DNA from: Roseburia hominis A2-183
GTDB taxonomy: Bacteria; Bacillota; Clostridia; Lachnospirales; Lachnospiraceae
Direction: 5' to 3'
Assembly: GCF_000225345.1 (NCBI RefSeq)
Contig: NC_015977.1
Span: 1,967,501-2,031,500, forward strand
Length of the DNA stretch: 64,000 nt
The translations under genes were made by a program, and so were the position numbers. Shown in pieces: positions 34,414 through 43,926 of the stretch. Every line of letters begins with the position of its first letter. Position 1 is the stretch's first letter. Under the pieces are notes generated by a model. That model saw nothing but the letters and a program-made list of their open reading frames with translations. It had not been told where the DNA came from and did not search any database.

Positions 34414-35778
34414 CTAGTCTTCTTTTAAGGCACGCACATATTCCTTGAAAATGCGTCCGCGCTCCTCATAGTTTTTAAACATTCCCCAGCTTGCACATGC
34501 AGGGGATAAGAGTACCGCATCACCGGATACCGCGTTCCGGTAGCAGGTGTCGATCGCCTCCTCAAACGTATCACAGAGCACAATATTCTCAAATCCATGT
34601 GCCCGCGCACAGGCTGCAATCTTCTCCCGCGTCTGTCCAATCAGCACGAGCAGCTTGACTTTTCCGCCAAAGCTTTCAATCCACTCGTCATACTCCGACT
34701 GCTTATCATAGCCGCCGCCAATCAGAAGGGTCGGACGGTTCATGGCACAAATGCCCTTGATCGCGGCATCCGGGTTGGTGCCCTTAGAGTCGTTATAAAA
34801 CTTCACGCCGCGCTTCTCCGTCACATACTCGATGCGGTGCTCGACTGCCTGAAAACGCTTCAGCACTTCGACAATCTTATCCATCGGAACACCGAGGCTT
34901 AACGCTATGCCGGTCGCAGCCATCACATTCTCGTAATTGTGCGTTCCCAAAATATTGAGTTCATTCACGTTGATGACCTTCGTGGTGTTCTCTCCGTCTG
35001 CATAGTAAATATCCTCGCCGTCCAGATACAGTCCGCGGTCTAACTTCTGTCTGCTGGAAAAATACAGCACGTTCGTGTGAAGCGTCTCACCGAATGCGCG
35101 CAGGACTTCATCCTCGTAATTGAGCACGCAGACCTCGTCTTCCGTCTGATTCTCCGCGATCCGCTCCTTCGTCTTAATATAGCACTCCATCGTGTGATGA
35201 CGGTTCAGATGATCCGGCGTGATATTTAAAATAGCGGAAACTGCCGGGTGAAATGTGTGAATGGTCTCCAGCTGAAAGCTGCTGATCTCCGCCACCGTCA
35301 CTGTCTCGTCCGTGGTGTCCGCAGCCACGGAGGTATATGGAATTCCGATATTGCCGACCACTTTCACATCCCGGTAATAGTTTGCCATGATCTCGCCGCA
35401 GAGCGCCGTGGTCGTCGTCTTGCCGTTGGTCCCGGTGATCGCCACGATCCGTCCCTTCGCAAAATGGCAGGCAAGCTCGATCTCGCCCCAGATCGGAATC
35501 CCGTCTTTTTTCAGATCCTCAACCATCGGAAGATCCGTCGGCACTCCCGGGCTTAACACGACAAGATCCAGTCCGCTTCTATCTTCCGCTGTCAGTTCTC
35601 CGAGGATGATCTTCACATCCGCAAAGACCGGGTGCTTCTCACGAAGCGCCGTAAGATCCAGCTCCTTATTTCCGTCAAACAATACCACATTCACATTCTT
35701 CTTTTTCAGAAGTTCCGTCGCGGCAACACCGCTGATTCCGGAACCAACCACAAGCACTGTCTTACCTGTCAGATCCAT
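34414..35778 (-). CDS. murD: UDP-N-acetylmuramoylalanine--D-glutamate ligase
   Basis: 454 residues. Rossmann start KTVLVVGSGISGVAATELL, ATP loop VAITGTNGKTTTTALCGEI (about residue 115), NITPDHLNRH and FYNDSKGTNPDAAIKG. Adds D-glutamate to UDP-MurNAc-L-Ala in the cytoplasm. It lies between mraY and the SEDS gene. Confidence 0.97.
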   Translation of the reverse strand: MDLTGKTVLVVGSGISGVAATELLKKKNVNVVLFDGNKELDLTALREKHPVFADVKIILGELTAEDRSGLDLVVLSPGVPTDLPMVEDLKKDGIPIWGEIELACHFAKGRIVAITGTNGKTTTTALCGEIMANYYRDVKVVGNIGIPYTSVAADTTDETVTVAEISSFQLETIHTFHPAVSAILNITPDHLNRHHTMECYIKTKERIAENQTEDEVCVLNYEDEVLRAFGETLHTNVLYFSSRQKLDRGLYLDGEDIYYADGENTTKVINVNELNILGTHNYENVMAATGIALSLGVPMDKIVEVLKRFQAVEHRIEYVTEKRGVKFYNDSKGTNPDAAIKGICAMNRPTLLIGGGYDKQSEYDEWIESFGGKVKLLVLIGQTREKIAACARAHGFENIVLCDTFEEAIDTCYRNAVSGDAVLLSPACASWGMFKNYEERGRIFKEYVRALKED

Positions 35779-35788
35779 GTTCTTCCTC

Positions 35789-36742
35789 CTATAATCCTAA
35801 CAGGGCGATCATGCATAAGATCGCCGTTGTAATCGAAAATACTGCAACCACTCTCGTCTCGGACCATCCGCCCAGCTCAAAATGATGATGGATCGGCGCC
35901 ATACGGAAAATCCGCTTTCCGCCGGTCTTTTTAAAGTAGGTCACCTGGATGATAACGGAGAGTACCTCGACCAGATAGATCAGTCCGACAATCACGATAA
36001 ACAAAGGCATCTGCATCATATAGGCTGCCGAGACCACAAATCCGCCGAGCGCCAGTGATCCGGTATCTCCCATGAAAACACTTGCCGGATAGACATTAAA
36101 CAGCAAAAATCCAAGCAGCGCACCCACAACCGCACAGGTGATCGGCGCAATGCCTGCATTCGTTCCGATCGCCACCACGGAGAAGAACGTTGCCACCATG
36201 ATGGTGACGCTCGACGCGAGGCCGTCCAGACCATCGGTAAAGTTCGTACCGTTGACGGTTCCGATGACCGCCAGATACAGTACCGGGAACGCTCCCCAGC
36301 CGAGGTCTAAATATTTTCCTCCGGAGAACGGAATCAGCATGGTGAGCGGGACATCCGAGTAGCATCCCATATAAACTGCGAACACGGTCGTCACCACAAT
36401 CTGACAGAGCATTTTCTGCCATGCAAGCAGTCCGTCCGATCTGCGCAGCACAACCTTCAGATAATCATCCAGAAAGCCGATCACACCAAATCCGACGGTC
36501 ATAAACAGAATCGGAACAATCTTTGGATAATCTTTTACATAAAACACCGATGTGATGATAATACTTGCCAATATCATAAGTCCGCCCATCGTAGGCGTTC
36601 CGTTTTTCTTCAGATGGGATTCCAGTTCCTTCCGCTCCGTCTGTCCGACTTTGAGTCTTCGCAGGAAAGGAATTACAATCGGTCCCAACAATGCACTGAT
36701 TGCAAAAGATACGATTACCGGGATTACAATTTCATACGTCAT
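35789..36742 (-). CDS. mraY: Phospho-N-acetylmuramoyl-pentapeptide transferase
   Basis: 317 residues, ten membrane helices. HLKKNGTPTMGGLMIL, FLDDYLKV, NFTDGLDGLASS and APIHHHFELGGWSETRVV are the MraY motifs with the catalytic Asp residues. It makes lipid I at the membrane. I chose the ATG at 36742, which follows GAGGTG; the GTG at 36751 lies inside that site. Confidence 0.97.
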   Translation of the reverse strand: MTYEIVIPVIVSFAISALLGPIVIPFLRRLKVGQTERKELESHLKKNGTPTMGGLMILASIIITSVFYVKDYPKIVPILFMTVGFGVIGFLDDYLKVVLRRSDGLLAWQKMLCQIVVTTVFAVYMGCYSDVPLTMLIPFSGGKYLDLGWGAFPVLYLAVIGTVNGTNFTDGLDGLASSVTIMVATFFSVVAIGTNAGIAPITCAVVGALLGFLLFNVYPASVFMGDTGSLALGGFVVSAAYMMQMPLFIVIVGLIYLVEVLSVIIQVTYFKKTGGKRIFRMAPIHHHFELGGWSETRVVAVFSITTAILCMIALLGL

Positions 36743-36816
36743 AATAAACACCTCATGTATTTTATCTTTGCCGAAAGCAACATGTGCTTTTTAACCCAAC
36801 TAGTATACGTTATTTT

Positions 36817-38559
36817 TCATGATTTATCAAGGTAAGGCAATATGTTTTCCATAATTTCTTTTACGACCGGCGCCGCAATCAGACCTCCGTAATACGTGCC
36901 CTTCGGGTTATTGATAATCGCAATCACAAGCACTTTGGGATCGTCCGCAGGAGCAAATCCGAGGAACGAGGAAATATAGCGGTGCTCGCTTCTCGGCAGC
37001 GTCTGGGAAGTCGCGGTCTTGCCGCCGATCGCATACCCCTCGATCTTCGCATTCTTTCCGCCTCCCTCCGACACCACTTTTTCCAGCAGATACTGCATGG
37101 TCTCCGAGGTCTCCCCGCTGCAGATCTCCTCTCTCTTATCATAAGAAAATGTCTCGACCAACGTTCCGTCCGTCTCACGGACCTCCACTCCGAAGTGCGG
37201 TGTGATGCGCGTTCCCCCATTTATAATAGAAGAAACGGTCGTCACGAGCTGGATCGGTGTGATCTGGAACGACTGTCCGAACGAGATCGTCGCAAGTTCC
37301 ACCGGGCCGACGTTTTCCTGCTTATGCATGATCGTCGCCGCCTCTCCCGGCAGATCGATTCCCGTCTTCTGTGTCAGACCGAACTGTTTGAAATATTTGT
37401 AATAGTTTTCCACGCCCAGCCGCTCGCCCAGTTCAATGAAGACGGGATTGCAGCTGTTCATAATGCCTGTCTCGAACGTCTCTGCCCCGTGTCCGCTTGT
37501 CTTCGCGCACCGGATTCTGCGATCCTCCACCAGCTTATAGCCGGGACAGTAGAACTGATCTGTCAGCGACACCACGCCCTCCTCGAGCGCTGCCGCCGCC
37601 GTGATAATCTTAAATGTGGAACCCGGCTCATAGGTGTCGCTGATACACGGGTTTCTCCACATGCGGTTCAGCAGTTCCTGCTTTTTGTCCGCAGACTCCG
37701 TCCCATCCGCTCCCATCTCCTCAATTAAGGTAAACGGTTCGTTCAGATTGAATTCCGGATAATTTACCATCGCCATGATCTCCCCGTTCTGCGGGTTCAT
37801 GACAATCACGGACACCTCATCCGCCTGCTTTTTTATGTATGCCTTTTCCGCCGCCTGCTCACAGTATTGCTGGATATTGCTGTCCATGGAAATATATAAA
37901 TCATAGCCGTTCACCGGCTCAAGCCGCGTCTCTCCCGCATTTTCAATCTCAATCCCGCGCGCATCCGTGAGGGTGAGGATCTTGCCGCTCGTTCCCTGCA
38001 AATAGGAATCGTATTTGACTTCAAGCCCCAGAATTCCCTGGTTATCCGCACCCGTAAAGCCGAGCACCGTGGACGCCATGGTATCCAAAGGGTAATACCG
38101 CTTGTAATCCTCGTCGACCTTGATTCCGGAAAGGCCGTAGGCACGGATGCGGTCTCCGGTCTCCTTGTCAACATTCGTCTTGACCCGCTCAATGGAGCTG
38201 ACCTTCTCCACCCGCTTTCTCACTTCCTCCTCCGTGAGCCCCAGTTCTTTTTGCAGTGCCGCAATCACCTTCTCCGGCTCATCGATCTGACTGTGAATCA
38301 CGGAAATGGTACAGACCGATTTGTTCGTCGCAAGGATTTTTCCCGTGGCATCGATGATTCTTCCCCGCGCTGCCTTGATATCACGCTCTCTCTCATGAAG
38401 ATCCTCCGCCTTCTGCCCGTAGTATTCCGAGCAGAAGACCATCAGATAGACGAGCCGTCCGCCCAGAAACATCAGCACGAAAAACACGGCGAGGAACATC
38501 AGCCATATTTTTCTGCGGTTGAATGTCTTGCTCCGGTAAAATGCATGTTCCTGTGACAT
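36817..38559 (-). CDS. Class B penicillin-binding protein (SpoVD-like), KTA variant
   Basis: 580 residues: short cytoplasmic tail, one helix (about 18-38), PBP dimer domain, transpeptidase domain with EPGSTFKIIT (S-T-F-K, about 315), NSCNPVF (SxN) and GGKTATSQT. The third motif is KTA, not the usual KTG. No PASTA domain at the C-terminus, unlike B. subtilis SpoVD. It lies downstream of a second class B PBP, the pbpB-spoVD order of Bacillus, so a sporulation role is likely but not proven. Confidence 0.88.
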   Translation of the reverse strand: MSQEHAFYRSKTFNRRKIWLMFLAVFFVLMFLGGRLVYLMVFCSEYYGQKAEDLHERERDIKAARGRIIDATGKILATNKSVCTISVIHSQIDEPEKVIAALQKELGLTEEEVRKRVEKVSSIERVKTNVDKETGDRIRAYGLSGIKVDEDYKRYYPLDTMASTVLGFTGADNQGILGLEVKYDSYLQGTSGKILTLTDARGIEIENAGETRLEPVNGYDLYISMDSNIQQYCEQAAEKAYIKKQADEVSVIVMNPQNGEIMAMVNYPEFNLNEPFTLIEEMGADGTESADKKQELLNRMWRNPCISDTYEPGSTFKIITAAAALEEGVVSLTDQFYCPGYKLVEDRRIRCAKTSGHGAETFETGIMNSCNPVFIELGERLGVENYYKYFKQFGLTQKTGIDLPGEAATIMHKQENVGPVELATISFGQSFQITPIQLVTTVSSIINGGTRITPHFGVEVRETDGTLVETFSYDKREEICSGETSETMQYLLEKVVSEGGGKNAKIEGYAIGGKTATSQTLPRSEHRYISSFLGFAPADDPKVLVIAIINNPKGTYYGGLIAAPVVKEIMENILPYLDKS

Positions 38560-38563
38560 ATAG

Positions 38564-38616
38564 AAAAAACCTCACGAAAGTTCTCCATGAAATTTTATTC
38601 ATCCTTTCGTGAGGTT
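38564..38616 (-). terminator. Intercistronic terminator between the two PBP genes
   Basis: Thirteen-base perfect stem (38604-38616 with 38568-38580) followed by six T on the minus strand. The GAGG in its downstream arm is also the only plausible ribosome site for the PBP start at 38559. Confidence 0.8.
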
Positions 38617-38623
38617 ATGTCTG

Positions 38624-40768
38624 TTATTGCTGTCCGTTATCCTGTGGGGTGTCTCCACTATCCTGTGGGATATCTCCGTTATCCTGCGGCGTGTCTCCGC
38701 TATCCTGCGGTTCATCCCCGTTATCCTGCGGCGTGTCTCCGCTATCCTGCGGCGTGTCTGTGCCTTCCGCCTCCTCTTCATTTCCCGGCAGGGTATCCGT
38801 TGTGTCCGGCACATCCAGTCCTTCTTCCACCGGAGTCTCCTCGTTTACAACGTCCGTCATCGCTGTCGCTCCGGTATCCGTTCCCGTAATGTCCCACCCT
38901 GCATGAATTCCGGTGGTCTGCTCATCGCGGTAGATGTTCATGTAAGGAAGCACTTCCTCTAAGATCTCACGCACAATATTCTGTGCAAAAGAGCTGTGGT
39001 ACTGCTCCACCGCATTCGGCTCGTCGACCACGCAGTAAATCACAAGCTGCGGATCGTCGACCGGTGCAAATCCAATAAACGATACCAGATAGTTGACGCC
39101 GTCACGTCCCGCTTTCTGTGCCGTTCCCGTCTTGCCGCCCATTGAGTAGCCGTCCACTTTCGCTGTCGCTCCGGTACCTGAGGTAACGGTGGAATACATA
39201 TACTGCCGCAGCGTCTCGGACGTACTCTCCGAGATGGTTTCCCGAAGAAGTGTCGGCTGGATCTCCTGCACAACGTTGCCGTTCTCATCCGTAATCCGTT
39301 TTACCACATGCGGCTGATAGAACTTTCCGCCGTTTACAATCGAGCAGAAGCCTGTGGCAAGCTGGATCATCGTCGTGTTGAAGTTCTGACCGAATGCGTT
39401 TGTCGCAAGATCCACCACCGTCATGTTGTCGCCGGTATAGATCAGAGAATCGGTTCTCGTCTCTCCCGGCAGATCAATGTTGGTCTTCTGACCAAATCCG
39501 AAAATCTGCTGGTAGTTTTCAAAGTTATCTCTTCCTATTTTATAGGACATCTGCATCAGCGCATCGTTGCAGGAATTCATCAGCGTCTGCTCCAATGTCT
39601 CCATTCCGTGTCCGTCTCTCTTGACACAGTGAATGTCATGACCGGAGATCGTCTCATACCCGTCGCAGTAATAGGTGTCTGCCGTGGTCACCGTCCCGGT
39701 CTCAAGTCCTGCCGACACGGTAAAAGGCTTCGCCGTCGATCCCGGTTCATAGGTATACGACACGCAGAAGTTCTGCCACAGCTGGTTTAGTGCATCCATC
39801 TTTGCGTCATCATCCATGGCAGCGAGTTCTTCCTCGGTGTAATACGCGGAGAGATCTCTCGGGTTGCTCAGATCAAAATTCGGATAATTCGCCATGGCGA
39901 GCACATCCCCGTTATTCGGATCCATAATCAGGACTCCGATATGGGAAGCTCCCGCATCCCCTTCGCGGTAGGCGCCTGTGTACGCCTCGTTGAATTCCCG
40001 GATCTTGTCCTCCACCACGGACTGGATATTCGCATCAATCGTTGTCACGATGTTGTTGCCGTTTGTCGCCTGCTTGATCGTTTTCTCAAAATTATTATCC
40101 GTATTCAGATAGCCGAACTCACGCCCGTTGATGCCGTTTAACGTGCTGTTGTAATAATTCTCCAGACCGTTCACTCCGACATTTCCGGATGCCGTAAATC
40201 CGATCACCGCGCTGGCGAGCGATCCGTACGGATACTCTCTCTGATATTCCTTCTCAAACCATACGCCCTTGATGTCGGGGTTCACCTTTCTGCCCTTTTC
40301 ATCCGTCGCATCCTGCAGTTCCACGAACGGCTGCATCTCGTCGTACGATATTTTCTTCTTCAGCACAATATAACGGTTCTGCGGATCATTCCGGACATAT
40401 CCGTAAAGCTCATCGCTGCTCAAGTCCGGAAAACACTGCACAAGCGCCTGAATCGTCGGCGCAACGTAATCCTCATCGCTCGTTAAAACAGAACAATCCA
40501 GTATCACATTGTACACTGCAATACTGGTTGCCATCACTGTCCCCTTTGCATCGACAATATCGCCTCTCTGGTAAGGAATCACTTTGCTGTCGTATTCCTG
40601 CTGGGACAACACAATTTTCTCATATTTTTCACCGCTGGTATATTCAATATACATCAGGCGCCCGATCAGACCGATCAGCATGCCTGCCACAATGGTAAAC
40701 ATGACAATCAGCTTTTTTTGCATGCGCCTGGGAAATTTCAACAGCGGTCTTCTTTTTTTCTTTGCCAT
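38624..40768 (-). CDS. Class B penicillin-binding protein (PBP2B/FtsI-like) with repetitive acidic tail
   Basis: 714 residues: basic N-terminus, one helix (about 20-42), PBP dimer domain (VIPYQRGDIVDAKGTVMATS), transpeptidase domain with EPGSTAKPFT, NSCNDALM and GGKTGTAQK. The last about 80 residues are acidic and end in six 7-residue units of the type DTPQDSG. Position after ftsL fits the vegetative division transpeptidase. Confidence 0.92.
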   Translation of the reverse strand: MAKKKRRPLLKFPRRMQKKLIVMFTIVAGMLIGLIGRLMYIEYTSGEKYEKIVLSQQEYDSKVIPYQRGDIVDAKGTVMATSIAVYNVILDCSVLTSDEDYVAPTIQALVQCFPDLSSDELYGYVRNDPQNRYIVLKKKISYDEMQPFVELQDATDEKGRKVNPDIKGVWFEKEYQREYPYGSLASAVIGFTASGNVGVNGLENYYNSTLNGINGREFGYLNTDNNFEKTIKQATNGNNIVTTIDANIQSVVEDKIREFNEAYTGAYREGDAGASHIGVLIMDPNNGDVLAMANYPNFDLSNPRDLSAYYTEEELAAMDDDAKMDALNQLWQNFCVSYTYEPGSTAKPFTVSAGLETGTVTTADTYYCDGYETISGHDIHCVKRDGHGMETLEQTLMNSCNDALMQMSYKIGRDNFENYQQIFGFGQKTNIDLPGETRTDSLIYTGDNMTVVDLATNAFGQNFNTTMIQLATGFCSIVNGGKFYQPHVVKRITDENGNVVQEIQPTLLRETISESTSETLRQYMYSTVTSGTGATAKVDGYSMGGKTGTAQKAGRDGVNYLVSFIGFAPVDDPQLVIYCVVDEPNAVEQYHSSFAQNIVREILEEVLPYMNIYRDEQTTGIHAGWDITGTDTGATAMTDVVNEETPVEEGLDVPDTTDTLPGNEEEAEGTDTPQDSGDTPQDNGDEPQDSGDTPQDNGDIPQDSGDTPQDNGQQ
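38640..38765. repeat. Six 21-bp tandem repeats in the PBP 3' end
   Basis: Units like TCCTGCGGCGTGTCTCCGCT plus A occur six times in a row with few changes. They encode the DTPQD(S/N)G repeat tail of the PBP. Coding microsatellite-like repeat, prone to length change; not a CRISPR. Confidence 0.9.
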
Positions 40769-40785
40769 GCGCCTCTCCTGTCATC

Positions 40786-41328
40786 CTACTCACGCGGAAT
40801 CTCACTGTACTGGTTCATGTAATCGTCATCGTTCACTGTATAGTACACAATCTGCGATTCCTTCGCATAGGACATTCCATATTCTGTCATCGCCGTATTC
40901 CGGATGCTGTCAAGATCCACGCTCGTATTGATCCGCTTGTATGCCTCGTCGTTGTCGGCTTTCAGATCTGCGATCTGGCTCTCAAGGCTTGATATCTGAT
41001 TCATGCGCGCCGTCATCTCCGACTGGATGTGGATGTATGCACCGGTAAAGATGCCGAACACCATCACAGCCATCGTGAGAAATGCCACATAGCTCTTGCT
41101 CATGCGCAGAGCACGCTCCTGATTTCTTCTGGCTGCACGCTTTCTGTTTCTTAATTCAATCTCGCGTTCCCGCTCCCGTCTCTCGCGCTCCCGTCTCTCT
41201 CTTGTGACATGCTCCGGGCGGCTCTCTCTGATCCTGCGATCCGGTCTCGTCACTGCAGGCGCTGCTTCCATCCTGCGGACAGTATTCCCGTCAATATAAT
41301 ATTTTCTCTCTGCCGCTTCATTTCTCAT
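40786..41328 (-). CDS. ftsL: FtsL-like septum formation protein
   Basis: About 180 residues: a long, very charged cytoplasmic part with Arg/Glu runs (RERRERERRERE, about 50-70), one membrane helix (SYVAFLTMAVMVFGIFTGAYI), then a leucine-zipper-like coiled coil (MNQISSLESQIADLKADNDEAYKRI). FtsL/DivIC layout; position between rsmH and the division PBP is that of ftsL. The basic N-terminus is longer than in Bacillus FtsL. Start could also be GTG at 41346. Confidence 0.85.
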   Translation of the reverse strand: MRNEAAERKYYIDGNTVRRMEAAPAVTRPDRRIRESRPEHVTRERRERERREREREIELRNRKRAARRNQERALRMSKSYVAFLTMAVMVFGIFTGAYIHIQSEMTARMNQISSLESQIADLKADNDEAYKRINTSVDLDSIRNTAMTEYGMSYAKESQIVYYTVNDDDYMNQYSEIPRE

Positions 41329-41352
41329 AACTGCCACTTCCCTCACTACACT

Positions 41353-42291
41353 CTAAGCTCTTTCAAATACGCGGAGCTTTGCACTCTTCGATCTCGAGTT
41401 CTCTGCAAGCTCTCTCTCCCCCGGCAATACTGGCTTCCTTGTAATCACTCTTCCCTTGGACTTTTTCCCACATACACATACCGGGAAATCACTCGGGCAG
41501 GTACATGGATTCTCGTTGCGCTTAAAATTCGTCTTGACGATCCGGTCCTCTAATGAGTGAAAGGTAATAATACAGATCCTTCCTCCCGGATTAAGCAGAT
41601 CGATCATCGTATCCAGATTGTCCTGCAACACTTCCAGTTCGTGATTCAATTCAATTCTGATTGCCTGAAACGTACGCTTTGCCGGATTTCCTCCGGTCTT
41701 CTGCACTTTCATCGGGATGGACTCCCGAATAATTTCCGACAGTTCCCCCGCCGTTGTAATCGGCTTCTTCTGTCTCTCGTTCACTATATGTTTTGCAATA
41801 TTTTTTGCAAATTTATCTTCACCGTAATCGCGGATGATCCTATAGAGATCCATCTCGCTGTAGTCATTGACAATATCCCTTGCCGTAAGACTCTGTCTGT
41901 CATCCATGCGCATATCAAGCGGCGCATCGGCGTCCCGGTAGGTAAATCCCCGCTCCGGTGTGTCAAGCTGGAACGATGACACGCCCAGATCCAGCACGAT
42001 GCCGTCCACATGCTCTATACCGATCGCATGAAGTTCCTCTTTCATGTTGGCGTAATTGCTCCGGATGATCGTAACCTTATCGCCGAACGGCTTCAAACGC
42101 TCTCCCGCAGCCCGGATTGCATCCGCATCCTGATCGATGCCGATGAGACGTCCCTTTTCCGATAACCGTTTTGCCACTTCACTGGCATGTCCGGCACCGC
42201 CAAGCGTTCCGTCCACATAGATTCCGTCCGGTCTGATGTTCAGATGTTCAATTGTCTCTTCCAGTAGAACGGAATAATGTTTAAACTCCAA
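41353..42291 (-). CDS. rsmH: 16S rRNA (cytosine-1402-N4)-methyltransferase
   Basis: 312 residues. [31 protein letters not shown] (SAM site), [17 protein letters not shown] and [12 protein letters not shown] are the RsmH/MraW motifs. Second gene of the mraZ-led cluster. Confidence 0.97.
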   Translation of the reverse strand: MEFKHYSVLLEETIEHLNIRPDGIYVDGTLGGAGHASEVAKRLSEKGRLIGIDQDADAIRAAGERLKPFGDKVTIIRSNYANMKEELHAIGIEHVDGIVLDLGVSSFQLDTPERGFTYRDADAPLDMRMDDRQSLTARDIVNDYSEMDLYRIIRDYGEDKFAKNIAKHIVNERQKKPITTAGELSEIIRESIPMKVQKTGGNPAKRTFQAIRIELNHELEVLQDNLDTMIDLLNPGGRICIITFHSLEDRIVKTNFKRNENPCTCPSDFPVCVCGKKSKGRVITRKPVLPGERELAENSRSKSAKLRVFERA

Positions 42292-42305
42292 CCTGCGCCT
42301 CCTGC

Positions 42306-42740
42306 TTAGATACTGAATCCAAGATCCGCCATGTGCTCTGCGATCTCGTCCATCTCATCCTCATCGTAGGTATTCTCCTGCCATCTGTCCTTATCCCAGA
42401 TCTCCACGCGGCTTAAGACTCCCACGAGCACCACATCTTTTTGTAAATTGGCATATTCGCGCAAAACCGGCGGAAGCAGAATTCTGCCCTGCTTGTCCAG
42501 CTCCACTGCGGCCGCCCCAGCAAAGAAAAAACGGGAAAACTTTCTGGCATCCTTCGATGTCATGGAAATATTGCGGAACTTCTCCTCAATATTGTGCCAC
42601 TCTTCGGCAGGGTACACAAATAAGCATCCATCCAGTCCCTTGGTAACCACAAATTCACTGCCTAACTGCTCTCTGAATTTGGATGGAACGATCAGTCTGC
42701 CCTTTGGGTCCACTGTGTGATTGTATTCTCCCATGAACAT
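42306..42740 (-). CDS. mraZ: Transcriptional regulator MraZ
   Basis: 144 residues with two AbrB-like half-domains ([20 protein letters not shown] and [20 protein letters not shown]). MraZ represses its own division/cell-wall operon. AGGTG lies eight bases before the ATG at 42740. Four matching operator repeats stand upstream. Confidence 0.97.
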   Translation of the reverse strand: MFMGEYNHTVDPKGRLIVPSKFREQLGSEFVVTKGLDGCLFVYPAEEWHNIEEKFRNISMTSKDARKFSRFFFAGAAAVELDKQGRILLPPVLREYANLQKDVVLVGVLSRVEIWDKDRWQENTYDEDEMDEIAEHMADLGFSI

Positions 42741-42787
42741 AACACAAACACCTGCCTTCAGTGGTTTTCCACAAAGTTATGAACTTA

Positions 42788-42827
42788 TCCACCACTTTGT
42801 ACCATTCTCCACCACTTTCCTCCACTT
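42788..42827 (-). promoter_or_regulatory. MraZ operator: four 10-bp direct repeats
   Basis: On the minus strand AAGTGGAGGA, AAGTGGTGGA, GAATGGTACA, AAGTGGTGGA follow each other without gaps. MraZ binds TGG-type repeats at one-turn spacing. They lie just downstream of the -10, so binding would block transcription. Confidence 0.85.
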
Positions 42828-42835
42828 GTATGATA

Positions 42836-42864
42836 ATATTACCCCACCTTGTACCAAATTGCAA
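42836..42864 (-). promoter_or_regulatory. SigA-type promoter of the mraZ operon
   Basis: Minus strand TTGCAA, 17 bases, TAATAT, directly upstream of the MraZ repeats. Confidence 0.7.
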
Positions 42865-42866
42865 TA

Positions 42867-42901
42867 GAAAAAAGCCCAAAACTTGCGTTTGGGCATAAAA
42901 A
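42867..42901 (-). terminator. Terminator after the Spo0E-like gene
   Basis: Stem GCCCAAA/TTTGGGC (42874-42880, 42888-42894) with A/T runs on both sides; usable in both directions. Confidence 0.8.
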
Positions 42902-42963
42902 AAGGACCTCGCATACATGCCTCGCATATATGTTCCGTCCTGTTTACTGTGTTTATTCAATTG

Positions 42964-43128
42964 TCAGACCCTGACACCCTCCTGACTCTCAAGATATTCT
43001 TCTATCAGCTTGTCCAGTCTGGTGCTTTTCTCGTAATAGTACTCAAACCTGTTCTCCTGCAACAGTGCTTCATCCAACTCGTGTCTCGCCGTCTCGATCT
43101 TCTTTTGTAACTCATAGATTCTATTCAT
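42964..43128 (-). CDS. Spo0E-like aspartyl-phosphate phosphatase
   Basis: 54 residues: MNRIYELQKKIETARHELDE, then ALLQENRFEYYYEKSTRLDK and LIEEYLESQ. Two helices and the S-x-x-LD-x-LI-x-x-Y motif (STRLDKLIEEY) are the hallmark of the Spo0E family, which dephosphorylates Spo0A~P and delays sporulation. AGGAGG stands seven bases before the ATG. Family call from the motif and size; target inferred. Confidence 0.75.
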   Translation of the reverse strand: MNRIYELQKKIETARHELDEALLQENRFEYYYEKSTRLDKLIEEYLESQEGVRV

Positions 43129-43290
43129 ATGAATCCTCCTTAAAACGCTAAGATTCCTATGTCTGACGTTAACATAGCACTAAAGGTGGGCATTCCCACA
43201 TAAATCTGCTCTTCACTGCCTGCCTTACATTCATTATATTACTATGTCCGAACACGAAAATCAACGAAAACAACCCGTCATTTTTCGACA

Positions 43291-43926
43291 TTATGAGTGC
43301 CGGATTCTCCACTCGGCGCGTTTATTCGCCAATAACTTCATCATTGCATCCAGCGCTTTGTGATTCACCTCGACAATATGTTCTATATCATCCTCCACGC
43401 CATGCTTGTGCGCCAGATACTCGTCATGCGACTTCTGGATAAAAGCACAGATCGTCTCCGCGTCGATGAGCGGCTCTGCCTTTTTCTTATTCTGCAGCTT
43501 CTCATGTTCTTCCTTAAGCTGCAGCAGCCGGTGATGTCTGGTAGCCTCACCGCTCTTTAGGTACGATCTTAAGTCCCGCTTTAACTTCTCCTCGTAAGAA
43601 CAATGATCCTTCAGGCTGCCCGGGTAAATGGTGTTGTGCGGAAATGTAAAATAATCCGCCAGATAATGGCTGATCTGTCCCAGATCCCGGTAATACTTGC
43701 ACCCCTTTTTCTTCCGGATCAGCGCATCTCCCTCCGACAGACGCCTGATATGTCTGCTGACATAAGGAAACGTTCCGTCCATCTCGTGTCTCTTATAGAG
43801 AAACGAAGGCTTGATGTCCGGCAGAATACTTCCCAGATAAAAAGAAAATTTGTGACGTTTTAATTCTTCATCCTTTAAATTCTCCACCATATAGCGCGCC
43901 AGCGAAATATGTGACTTTTTTCTCAT
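43291..43926 (-). CDS. Zinc-dependent phospholipase C-like family protein
   Basis: 211 residues. SHISLARYMVENL, FYLGSILPDIKP and ISHYLADYFTFPHNTIY carry the spaced His/Asp residues of the zinc-dependent phospholipase C (PF00882-type) fold. No signal peptide, so cytoplasmic; substrate unknown. Monocistronic; the 162 bases to the Spo0E-like gene hold no clear signal. Confidence 0.75.
   Translation of the reverse strand: MRKKSHISLARYMVENLKDEELKRHKFSFYLGSILPDIKPSFLYKRHEMDGTFPYVSRHIRRLSEGDALIRKKKGCKYYRDLGQISHYLADYFTFPHNTIYPGSLKDHCSYEEKLKRDLRSYLKSGEATRHHRLLQLKEEHEKLQNKKKAEPLIDAETICAFIQKSHDEYLAHKHGVEDDIEHIVEVNHKALDAMMKLLANKRAEWRIRHS

Noticed and set aside
38640..38765. CRISPR-like array of 21-bp units
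   Set aside because: Units are contiguous, without spacers, and are in frame inside a PBP gene.
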